DNA from: FEB-7 sp963698265
GTDB lineage: Bacteria > Pseudomonadota > Gammaproteobacteria > Burkholderiales > Usitatibacteraceae
Assembly (NCBI GenBank): GCA_963698265.1
Contig: CAVOQC010000004.1
Location: 930,001-994,000 of the forward strand
Length of the DNA stretch: 64,000 bases
Direction of reading: 5' to 3'
The position numbers and the translations under genes are program-made. Under the pieces are notes generated by a model. That model saw only the letters and a program-made list of their open reading frames with translations. It searched no databases and was not told the DNA's origin. How positions within the stretch are numbered: the stretch's first letter is position 1; each line of letters opens with the position of its first letter. Positions 7,155-14,743 of the stretch are shown piece by piece.

Positions 7155-7844
7155 TCAGTTCTTCACGTCGCGCCAGCCGCTGATCATGCTGGAGACCACG
7201 GTGAGCCCGGAGGTGATGTCCTCGCGGATGACGAAGTAGAGATGCACCATCGTGAACCAGATGAGGTACCACATGCCGAAGTGGTGCCAGGTGTGCACGT
7301 CCTGGCTCTGCCCGAAGAGCGGGATCACCCACGACGAGAAGAGGCTGTACTGCCACGACCCCATTCCCGTCCCTTCCCCGTAGAGCGCGAAGCCGGTGAC
7401 GATCATGAACACCGTGCCCAGCACGTACATGCCGAACATCGCCGCCATCGCGAGCTGGTTGTGCCCGAGGTGCCAGTCGTTCTTCGGCCGGATGAAGAGG
7501 TAGTGCCCCAGCACCCGGAAGAAGCCGCGCCACCACGAGGCGCTCAGCATGTAGACCGGCACGAGGAAGATCTCGCGCGCGTGCTTATTGCCGACGATCG
7601 CCCAGTAGACGCGGAAGAGGAAGGACAGCGCGAACACGTAGGCCGCCGCGAAATGGGCGAAGCGGATGTAGCCCATCAGGTAGCTGTCGATCGCCTCCCC
7701 GGAAACCGAGGGCAGCGGCGAGCCGATGAAATACCCCGTCACCATGAGGACCACCATGGCGAGGGCCATCAGCCAGTGCCAGAGCCGTACGGGCGCCTCC
7801 CACACGTAGGCGGGGAACTTGAGGTTCTTGCCTTCAATGGACAT
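7155..7844 (-). CDS. hupC: HupC/HoxZ b-type cytochrome subunit of uptake hydrogenase
   Basis: HupC anchors the periplasmic HupSL dimer to the membrane and passes electrons from HupS to quinone. The 229-aa protein begins with the family motif YVWEAPVRLWHWLMAL, shows four membrane segments (about 20-40, 63-85, 130-155, 185-208) and contains paired histidines for haem b (RLWHW, RFAHFAAAYVF, DVHTWHHFGMWYL). It starts 12 nt after the hupL stop and precedes the HigA-like gene. Confidence 0.95.
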   Translation of the reverse strand: MSIEGKNLKFPAYVWEAPVRLWHWLMALAMVVLMVTGYFIGSPLPSVSGEAIDSYLMGYIRFAHFAAAYVFALSFLFRVYWAIVGNKHAREIFLVPVYMLSASWWRGFFRVLGHYLFIRPKNDWHLGHNQLAMAAMFGMYVLGTVFMIVTGFALYGEGTGMGSWQYSLFSSWVIPLFGQSQDVHTWHHFGMWYLIWFTMVHLYFVIREDITSGLTVVSSMISGWRDVKN

Positions 7845-7856
7845 GACGGTCTCCGG

Positions 7857-9649
7857 TTATCGCACCTGCACGCGGGTGATCTCCTCGCCTTCCGGCGAGA
7901 TGACGTGCGTGGCGCACGCGAGGCACGGGTCGAAGCTGTGGATCGTGCGCAGGATCTCCAGCGGATGCTCGGGATTGGCCATCGCCGTGTTCATGAGCGA
8001 GGCCTCGTAGGGGCCGATCTGGTTTTTCCCGTCGCGCGGGCCCGCGTTCCACGTGGTCGGCACGATGCACTGGTAGTTGTCGATCTTCGTGTCCTTGATG
8101 CGGATCCAGTGCCCGAGCGCGCCGCGCGGGGCCTCGCTGAAGCCCACGCCCCTCGCCTCCTTCGGCCAGGTGGCGGGTTCCCACTTCTCGACGTTGGCGG
8201 TGTCGAGCTTGCCGGTCTTGATGTTGGCCATGAGCTTGCCGTAGAAGTGCTTCATCTTGTGCGCGGCCCAGGAAGCCTCCAGCCCGCGCGCGGCCGTGCG
8301 GCCGAGCGTGGAGAAGAGTGCGGCGATGGGCACGTCCAACTTCTTCAGCACCATGTCGACGGGCTCCTTGAACTCCGGGTTGCCCGAGGCGTAGCCGACG
8401 ATGTAGCGGGCGAGCGGGCCCACTTCCACGGGCTGGCCCTTGTAGCGCGGGCTCTTCACCCACGAGTACTTGGCGCCCTCGTCGAACTCCTTCACGTCGG
8501 TCTTCGTGCCCTTGGTCCCCGCGCCCAGCACGAAGTTGGGGTCGGTCACGCCGTCGAAGGGGTGCAGGCCCTTCGACTCGTCGGCGTACTTGTACCAGGA
8601 GTGGTTCACGAACTCCTGGATCTGGCCGGGTCCTTGAGATCCACCGCGTGGATGTTCTTGAGATCGCCGCCCAGGATCGCCCCGCGCGGCATGAGCAGCG
8701 ACTTCGCGGACTGGTCGTTGGCGATGTCCGGGAACTCCCCGTAGCACATCACGTTCATGCTCGAGATGCCGCCGCCGATCGCGCCCCAGTGCTTGTAGAA
8801 GGAGGCGATCGCGAGGAGGTCGGGGATGTAGACGTTGTCGATGAAGTCGATCGTGTCGTCGATGATCTTCCCGACCATGTTGAGCCGTTCCATGTTGACC
8901 GCGCCCACCGCGCCCGCGCGGTCGACGTTGATCGAGCAGGGAACCCCGCCCACCAGCCAGTTCGGGTGCGGGTTCTTGCCGCCGAAGATCGTCTGGATCT
9001 TGACGATCTCCTTCTGGAAGTCGAGCGCCTCGAGGTAGTGGCCCACGGCCATGAGGTTGGCTTCCGGCGGCAGCTTGTAGTCCGGGTGGCCCCAGTAGCC
9101 GTTGCGGAACGGGCCCAGCTGGCCCGACTCGACGAACTTCGTGAGGCGCGCGGCGAGGTCGCGGTAGTAGCCCGGAGACGAGTTCGGCCACTTCGAGATC
9201 GACTGCGCGAGCTCGGAAGTCTTCTTCGGGTCGGCCTTCAGCGCCGAGACCACGTCCACCCAGTCGAGCGCGTGCAGGTGGTAGAAGTGCACCAGGTGGT
9301 CCTGCGCGAAGAGCGTCGAGTGCATCAGGTTCCTGATGATGTTCGCGTTGTCCGGGATCTGGATCGCGAGCGCGTCCTCGACGGAACGCACGCTGGCGAG
9401 CGCGTGCACGCCCGTGCAGACGCCGCAGATGCGCTCCACGAACGCCCAGGCGTCCCTCGGGTCGCGGCCCTTCAGGATCACCTCCAGGCCGCGCCACATG
9501 GTTCCCGTGGAGACGGCGTTGGTGATCACGTTCTTCGCGTTGAGGTTCACCTCGATTCGCAGGTGGCCCTCGATCCGGGTGATCGGGTCGACGACGACCC
9601 GCTTTCCGCTGTTGTCGAGCTTGAAGCCTTGGGTCTCGATGACGGCCAT
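7857..9649 (-). pseudogene. hupL: HupL/HoxG [NiFe] hydrogenase large subunit, interrupted by a one-base deletion
   Basis: The large subunit carries the Ni-Fe(CN)2CO site. The first ~341 codons (start ATG 9649, AGGAG upstream) include RICGVCTGVH, the first cysteine pair. Near 8623-8630 the frame breaks: the minus strand reads gacccggcc-agatccag, giving DPARSRSS then stop, whereas one extra C gives DPAQIQEFVNHSWYKYADE, the normal family sequence. The other frame continues to DPCLACATH, the second cysteine pair, followed by a 15-residue tail ending TRVQVR that HupD would remove. Restored length is 597 aa. Everything else is intact, so this is either a recent mutation or an assembly error. The site is not an obvious slippery sequence. 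Confidence 0.93.
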
Positions 9650-9651
9650 GA

Positions 9652-10737
9652 TCACTTCTCCTCAGTCTTCGTGGGCGCGCGCTTCTCGGAAGCTCCCTTG
9701 ATGGCCGTCACCGCGGCGTGTGCCACGACGGCCGCGCCGACCACACCGGCGGCCACCAGGCCCACCGTGTCGGCGTTGGCTTCCACCCCGAAGGCGGGGA
9801 TGCTGGTGAGACGGTCGTAGAACGAGCCCTTGTCCCAGAACCCGTCCTCGGAGCAGCCGATGCAGCCGTGCCCCGACTGGATCGGGAAGGAGACGCCCTC
9901 GTTCCAGCGCGTGGTGGAACAGGCGTTGTAGGTGGTCGGGCCCTTGCAGCCCATCTTGTAGAGGCAGTAGCCCGCCTTCGCGCCCTCGTCGTCCCACTTC
10001 TCGACGAACTGGCCGGCGTCGAAGTGCGGCCGGCGGTAGCACTTGTCGTGGATCCGCTGGCTGTAGAACATCTTCGGCCGCCCCTGGCGGTCCAGCTCCG
10101 GGATGCGGTCGAAGGCGACCACGTAGGTGACCACGGCGCTCATCACCTCGGCGATCGGCGGGCAGCCGGGCACCTTGATGATCGGCTTGTCGGTGATGAC
10201 CTTGTCGATCGACACGGCGTTGGTGGGGTTGGGCTTGGCGGCCTGCACGCAGCCCCAGGAGGCGCAGGAGCCCCAGGCGATGACCGCCTTGGCGTCCTTC
10301 GCCACGTGCTTGAGTTTCTCCACGAAGGGCTTGCCGCCGGGGATGCAGAAGGTCCCGTCGTTGCCGAGCGGCGGGTTGCCCTCCACGGCGAGGATGTAGT
10401 TGCCCTTGTATTTCTTCATGACCTCCTCGAGCGCGGCCTCGGCCTGGTGGCCGGCGGCGGCCATGATCGTGTCGTCGTAGTCGAGCGAGATCATGGAGAG
10501 GATCACGTCCTTCGCGAGCGGATGCGCCGAGCGGATGAAGCTCTCGGTGCAGCACGTGCACTCCAGGCCGTGCAGCCACAGCACCGGCGTGCGCGGCTTG
10601 GTCTCGAGCGCATGCGCGATCTGCGGCGCGAGGGTGGGCCCCAGGCCGAGGGAGGCGGCCGTGAGGCTGCAGAACTTCATGAAGCTGCGCCGCGTGACGC
10701 CCTGGCGGCGGAGCACGTCATAGAAGGTCTCAGTCAT
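9652..10737 (-). CDS. hupS: HupS/HoxK [NiFe] hydrogenase small subunit, oxygen-tolerant type
   Basis: The 361-aa precursor carries electrons from the active site through three Fe-S clusters to HupC. It has a twin-arginine signal (RRSFMKF, about residues 16-22, cleavage expected near residue 43) and a C-terminal membrane anchor (about 322-345). Cluster ligands are visible in LECTCCTESF, WGSCASWGCVQ, RIHDKCYRRPHF, GCKGPTTYNACSTTRWN and GHGCIGCSE. Cys62 and Cys163 of the precursor (19 and 120 in HoxK mature numbering) are the two extra cysteines that define the [4Fe-3S] proximal cluster of oxygen-tolerant group 1d enzymes. ATG at 10737 overlaps the upstream small ORF. Confidence 0.97.
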   Translation of the reverse strand: MTETFYDVLRRQGVTRRSFMKFCSLTAASLGLGPTLAPQIAHALETKPRTPVLWLHGLECTCCTESFIRSAHPLAKDVILSMISLDYDDTIMAAAGHQAEAALEEVMKKYKGNYILAVEGNPPLGNDGTFCIPGGKPFVEKLKHVAKDAKAVIAWGSCASWGCVQAAKPNPTNAVSIDKVITDKPIIKVPGCPPIAEVMSAVVTYVVAFDRIPELDRQGRPKMFYSQRIHDKCYRRPHFDAGQFVEKWDDEGAKAGYCLYKMGCKGPTTYNACSTTRWNEGVSFPIQSGHGCIGCSEDGFWDKGSFYDRLTSIPAFGVEANADTVGLVAAGVVGAAVVAHAAVTAIKGASEKRAPTKTEEK

Positions 10738-10918
10738 GGTCCTTGCCTCCGCCCTTGCGGGCCGACCAGGCGAAGCCGAACACCGCGACGATTCCGGCCA
10801 GCGCCAGGAGATCGACCAGGTGGTGGGTTTCGCCCTGCGCACCGTGACCGGGGTGGCCCCAGGCGGCGGTCGCCAGGGCGACGAGCATCAACGTGACGAG
10901 CGTGACGACGGGTTTCAT
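10730..10918 (-). CDS. Small (62 aa) predicted membrane protein heading the hydrogenase operon
   Basis: A 62-residue protein with a strong ribosome site (AGGAGG, 4 nt before ATG 10918). It has an N-terminal hydrophobic segment that looks like a signal peptide ending LATAAWG, then HPGHGAQGETHH, then a second hydrophobic stretch (LLALAGIVAVFGFAW) and a charged tail KGGGKDHD. It overlaps hupS by 8 nt, so the two are translationally coupled. The His-rich HPGHG segment after the signal recalls HupE/UreJ nickel permeases, but only about one third of their length could be represented. No function can be assigned; a metal-binding or anchoring role is a guess. Confidence 0.7.
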   Translation of the reverse strand: MKPVVTLVTLMLVALATAAWGHPGHGAQGETHHLVDLLALAGIVAVFGFAWSARKGGGKDHD

Positions 10919-10985
10919 GGGGCCTCCTCGGCGAAAGTCCGACCGGACATGAACCGAACTTTCCGCCCCCTGGCCTCGCGGGATT

Positions 10986-10999
10986 TTGACGTGAGTCAA
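10986..10999 (-). promoter_or_regulatory. Anr/FNR-like palindrome upstream of the hupS unit
   Basis: TTGACGTGAGTCAA, a perfect dyad TTGAC-N4-GTCAA, differs from the FNR/Anr consensus only in one base of each half-site. Its centre is about 75 bp before the start of the small ORF that heads the hupS operon, similar to the spacing of the box before hupD (about 72 bp). Confidence 0.45.
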
Positions 11000-11023
11000 C
11001 GGGACGCCTCGCCAGAGGCAGCG

Positions 11024-11041
11024 TGTAACGCCCCCCGTTAC
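11024..11041. promoter_or_regulatory. Inverted repeat TGTAAC-N7-GTTAC upstream of the hupS unit
   Basis: TGTAAC and GTTAC separated by 7 bp, the same core and spacing as the repeat in front of hupD. It lies about 40 bp upstream of the Anr-like box, in the 280-bp gap between the hupS unit and dctP. Apart from these sites the gap shows no gene. Confidence 0.45.
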
Positions 11042-11198
11042 GATCCTTACGGACCCCCGGGGGTATCCGGCGGGTCGCGCGCACGCCGCAAGCGCCCGAC
11101 CCCGGTCATCGACGCGGCCGGCTCGATGTGCCTAGACTAGGGCCAACCCGGCGGTCCGAGCGCCAGCCGGATTCACACATCCAACCGAGGAGATGCTC

Positions 11199-12170
11199 AT
11201 GAAGACCCGCAACCTGCTGGGCGCACTGTGCGCCGCGCTTTTCGCTTCCACCGCCTTCGCCCAGGTGGAGATCAAGTTCGGCCACGTGGGCGAGCCCGGG
11301 TCGCTGTTCGCCCAGTCCGCCGAGGAATTCGCCAAGCGCGCCAACGCGAAGCTCGCCGGAAAGGCCACCGTCGTCGTCTTCGGCTCGAGCCAGCTGGGCG
11401 GCGACAAGGAGCTGCTGCAGAAGGTGAAGCTGGGCACCGTGGACCTCGCCCTGCCCTCCACCGTGATGTCCTCGGAAGCCGACCTCTTCGGCGTCTTCGA
11501 GATGCCCTATCTCGTGAAGGACCGGAAGCACATGGGCCGCATCGAGAAGGAAGTGTTCTGGCCGATGATCCACCCCGCGGCCGAGAAGAAGGGCCTGAAG
11601 GTGATCGCGGTGTGGGAGAACGGCTACCGGCACATCACCAACAACAAGCGCCCGATCAACACGCCGGACGATCTCAAGGGCATCAAGCTGCGCACGCCCG
11701 AGGGCAAGTGGCGCGTGAAGATGTTCCAGGCCTACGGCGCTAACCCCAGCCCGATGAAGTTCTCGGAAGTGTTCACGGCGCTGCAGACCGGCGTCATGGA
11801 CGGCCAGGAAAACCCCTTCACGCAGATCTACAGCGCGAAGTTCCAGGAGGTGCAGAAGTACATCTCGCTCACCGGCCACGTCTACACGCCGGCCTACGTA
11901 ACGGCGGGCGCGAAGAAATGGGCCACCCTGCCCGCCGACGTGCGCAAAATCCTCGAGGACACCGCGAAGGAGACGCAGGCGTTCGTGTACCAGACGGCCG
12001 AGAAGGCCGAGGACGAGCTGCTCGGCAAGATCAAGGCCGCCGGCGTCCAGGCGAACACGCCCGACAAGGACTCGTTCGTCACCGCCTCCAAGCCCGTGTA
12101 CGAGGAGTTCGCCTCCGAGGTCGCCGGATCCAAGGCGATCATCGACCGCGCGATCGCTCTCGGCAAGTAA
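11199..12170 (+). CDS. dctP: DctP-family TRAP transporter solute-binding protein
   Basis: Periplasmic receptor of a tripartite ATP-independent transporter. The protein of about 323 aa has a signal peptide (KTRNLLGALCAALFASTAFA, cleaved before QVEIKFGH) and the DctP-fold landmarks GGDKELLQKVKLGTVDLALP, DDLKGIKLRTPE with the carboxylate-binding arginine, and GVMDGQENPF. Of two nearby ATGs, 11199 is preferred because GAGGAG lies 6 nt before it, while 11193 touches the ribosome site. It is the first of five overlapping or nearly overlapping genes, ending in overlap with dctQ. The ligand is probably an organic acid, but the substrate cannot be read from the sequence. Confidence 0.94.
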   Translation: MKTRNLLGALCAALFASTAFAQVEIKFGHVGEPGSLFAQSAEEFAKRANAKLAGKATVVVFGSSQLGGDKELLQKVKLGTVDLALPSTVMSSEADLFGVFEMPYLVKDRKHMGRIEKEVFWPMIHPAAEKKGLKVIAVWENGYRHITNNKRPINTPDDLKGIKLRTPEGKWRVKMFQAYGANPSPMKFSEVFTALQTGVMDGQENPFTQIYSAKFQEVQKYISLTGHVYTPAYVTAGAKKWATLPADVRKILEDTAKETQAFVYQTAEKAEDELLGKIKAAGVQANTPDKDSFVTASKPVYEEFASEVAGSKAIIDRAIALGK

Positions 12171-12676
12171 TGCGCCTGGAATCGGTGCGCCAGGGCTATG
12201 AACGCGCCCTGGAGTGGGTCGTCATCGTCCTCATGGCGGCGCTCGCGGTCGAGGTGACCGCGGGCGTCGTCTTCCGCACCGTGGGCTATGCCCTCGTCTG
12301 GTACGACGAGGTCGCCTCGATCCTCCTCGCGTGGATCACGTTCTACGGCTCGGCACTCGCGGCGGTGAAGCGCGCGCACATCGGCTGCCCCGAGGTCGTC
12401 GCCTTCCTGCCCCCCGTGCCGAAGGTGATCGTGAAGCTCCTGGTCGAGGTGATCGTCATCGCGTTCTTCGTGCTGGTGGGCTGGACCGGCTACACGGTGC
12501 TGGGGGTACTCGCGACCGACCACCTCGTGAGCCTGCCCGAGATCCCGGTGAGCTGGGTGCAGAACGTGATTCCCGTGAGCGCCTTCCTCATCATCGTGGC
12601 GGAACTCATGAACCTGCCACGGGTGATCGCGGACGCCCGCGCCGAATCGCCGGCCGCGGGGGGGGCGTCGCACTGA
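12170..12676 (+). CDS. dctQ: DctQ-family TRAP transporter small permease
   Basis: A 168-aa membrane protein with four hydrophobic segments (about 15-38, 48-66, 87-110, 130-150) and the DctQ landmarks VFRTVGYALVWYDEVASILL and WITFYGSALAAVKRAHIG. It forms the membrane complex with DctM. The start ATG at 12170 overlaps the dctP stop by one base and its own stop overlaps the dctM start (ATGA type), so the three proteins are translationally coupled. Confidence 0.95.
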   Translation: MRLESVRQGYERALEWVVIVLMAALAVEVTAGVVFRTVGYALVWYDEVASILLAWITFYGSALAAVKRAHIGCPEVVAFLPPVPKVIVKLLVEVIVIAFFVLVGWTGYTVLGVLATDHLVSLPEIPVSWVQNVIPVSAFLIIVAELMNLPRVIADARAESPAAGGASH

Positions 12677-13959
12677 TGGAGATCCTGTTCCTCTTCGCCT
12701 GCGTGCTGGCGCTCGTGGTGATCGACGTGCCGATCGCCGTGGCGCTCGGCGTCGTGGCCCTGGTCGCGATGGTGGTTTCGCACGGCGCGGATACGCTCCC
12801 GAACCTGCCGATCGTCCTCTACAACGGCGCGACCAACTTCCCGCTGATCGCGATCCCGCTCTTCATCCTGGCCGGGGCGATCATGAACGCCTCGGGGATA
12901 TCGAAGCGCCTGATCGCCTTCGCCTCCGCCATCCTGGGCTTCATCCGCGGCGGCCTCGCGATGGTCTCCATCGGCGCTTCCCTCTTCTTCGCCGAGATCT
13001 CCGGCTCGGCCGTGGCGGACGTCTCCGCCCTGGGCTCGATCCTCATCCCGGCCATGAAGAGCAAGGGCTATCCGGCGCCGCTCGCCGCGGCGATCATGTC
13101 CTCGGCGGCGACCCTCGCGGTGATCATCCCGCCTTCCATCCCGATGATCCTCTACGCGGTGATGGCGGAGACCTCCGTGGTGCAGATGTTCGTGGCCGGC
13201 ATCGTCCCGGGCCTGATGGGGGGGCTCGGCCTCATGGCGATGGCCTACTGGTTCGCGCGCCGCTACAACCTGCCCATCGAGGAGAAATTCCAGTGGTCGC
13301 GGGTGCGGCGCACCTTCCGCGAGGCCTTCTGGGCCTTCACGCTCCCGGTCATCATCCTGGGCGCGATCTTCGGGGGCATCGTCACGGCGACCGAGGGTGC
13401 CGCGCTCGCCGTGGTGGCCGCGCTCTTCATCGGCCTCGCCATCTATCGCGAGCTGGACATGAAGCATTTGCGCGCGGCCATGATCGAGGGCGGCGTGCAG
13501 ACGGCGGTGGTGATGCTGCTCGTGGCCACCTCGGCCCTCCTGGGCGCCTACCTCACCGAGATCCAGGCGCCGCAGAAGCTCGCCGGCGCCGTGGCCGAGA
13601 TCACCACCAACAAGTGGTTCGTGCTGGCGCTCCTGAATGTCCTCTTCCTCCTCCTCGGCATGTTCCTGCACTCGGCGGCCGCGATCATCCTCGTGGTGCC
13701 CGTCGTGATGCCGCTGGTGAACTCGGTGGGCATCGACCCCGTGCACTTCGGGCTCGTGGTCACGATCAACCTGGGCATCGGGCAGCAGACGCCGCCCGTG
13801 GCGAGCGTGCTGATGGTGGCCTGCTCCATCGCCAAGGCGAGCGTCTGGGAGGTGAGCAAGGTGAACATCTGGTTCATCGGCGTGCTGGTGGGGATCCTCC
13901 TCATGGTCACCTACATCCCCATCACCGGCCTCGCGCTGGTGGAATACTTCTACCGCTGA
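12676..13959 (+). CDS. dctM: DctM-family TRAP transporter large permease
   Basis: The 427-aa subunit is the sodium- or proton-coupled transport channel. It shows about 12 hydrophobic segments and the DctM motifs NFPLIAIPLFILAGAIMNASG, EISGSAVADVSALGSILIP, IIPPSIPMILYAVMAE and GIGQQTPPVASVL. The start at 12676 overlaps the dctQ stop. The crotonase gene follows after only 4 nt, implying that import and CoA-dependent metabolism of the same compound are linked. Confidence 0.95.
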   Translation: MEILFLFACVLALVVIDVPIAVALGVVALVAMVVSHGADTLPNLPIVLYNGATNFPLIAIPLFILAGAIMNASGISKRLIAFASAILGFIRGGLAMVSIGASLFFAEISGSAVADVSALGSILIPAMKSKGYPAPLAAAIMSSAATLAVIIPPSIPMILYAVMAETSVVQMFVAGIVPGLMGGLGLMAMAYWFARRYNLPIEEKFQWSRVRRTFREAFWAFTLPVIILGAIFGGIVTATEGAALAVVAALFIGLAIYRELDMKHLRAAMIEGGVQTAVVMLLVATSALLGAYLTEIQAPQKLAGAVAEITTNKWFVLALLNVLFLLLGMFLHSAAAIILVVPVVMPLVNSVGIDPVHFGLVVTINLGIGQQTPPVASVLMVACSIAKASVWEVSKVNIWFIGVLVGILLMVTYIPITGLALVEYFYR

Positions 13960-13963
13960 AGCC

Positions 13964-14743
13964 ATGTCCGAGACGATCCTCCTCGAGCGCGCGGGCGACA
14001 TCGCCACCGTGGTCCTCAACCGCCCGGAGAAGCTGAACGCGCTCACCAAGCCGATGTGGCAGCGCCTCGGCGACGTGTTCCTGGAGCTCTCCGGCGACGA
14101 CGCCGTGCGCTGCATCGTCCTGCGCGGCGCGGGAGAGAAGGCCTTCGCGCCGGGCAACGACATCTCGGAGTTCGAGCGCGAGCGCTCGAACGTCGAGCAG
14201 GCGCGCGCCTACGGCGCCGTGATGACGCGCACCATCGATGCGATCGGCCAGTGCCGCCATCCGGTGGTCGCGCAGATCCACGGCGTCTGCGTGGGCGGCG
14301 GGCTCGAGATCGCCGGTCTCGCGGACATCCGCATCTGCGGGGAATCGAGCCGCTTCGGCGTGCCCATCAACAAGCTCGGCCTGGTGATGGCCTATGCCGA
14401 GATCGGCGCGCTGATCCGCCTCGCGGGCGAGTCGGTGGCGCTCGAGATCCTCCTCGAAGGCCGCGTCTTCGGCGCTGCGGAAGCGCTGGAAAAGGGCCTC
14501 GTCACCCGCATCGTGCCCGATGCCGAGGTCGAGGCGGAGGCGAGCGCGACCGCGCGGCGCATCGCCGACGGCGCGCCGCTCGTGGCCCGCTGGCACAAGC
14601 AGTTCGCACGCCGGCTTCGCGATCCGGCGCCGCTCTCCGCGGCGGAGCTGGACGAAGGCTTCGCCTGCTACGGCACCGAGGACTTCCGGATCGGGCGCGA
14701 GGCCTTCCTCGCGAAGGCGAAGCCCGGGTTCAAGGGACGATGA
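13964..14743 (+). CDS. Enoyl-CoA hydratase/isomerase (crotonase) family protein
   Basis: A 259-aa crotonase-fold enzyme acting on a CoA thioester. Oxyanion-hole regions AFAPGNDISEF and HGVCVGGGLEIAG are conserved. The glutamate corresponding to Glu144 of rat crotonase is present (GGGLEIAG), but the position of Glu164 (QPEI in crotonase) reads VPIN here. The enzyme may therefore be an isomerase, hydrolase or lyase rather than a classical hydratase. It overlaps the CaiB-type gene by 4 nt and follows dctM by 4 nt. Confidence 0.9.
   Translation: MSETILLERAGDIATVVLNRPEKLNALTKPMWQRLGDVFLELSGDDAVRCIVLRGAGEKAFAPGNDISEFERERSNVEQARAYGAVMTRTIDAIGQCRHPVVAQIHGVCVGGGLEIAGLADIRICGESSRFGVPINKLGLVMAYAEIGALIRLAGESVALEILLEGRVFGAAEALEKGLVTRIVPDAEVEAEASATARRIADGAPLVARWHKQFARRLRDPAPLSAAELDEGFACYGTEDFRIGREAFLAKAKPGFKGR

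Noticed and set aside
8600..8650. Programmed frameshifting in hupL
   Set aside because: No slippery heptamer or downstream structure typical of recoding is visible, and frameshifting is not known for hydrogenase large subunits; a one-base deletion is simpler.
10730..10918. A truncated HupE/UreJ nickel permease
   Set aside because: Only the post-signal HPGHG segment is similar; the helix with the HupE nickel motif is missing and the gene has its own start, stop and overlap, so it is annotated as an uncharacterised small protein.
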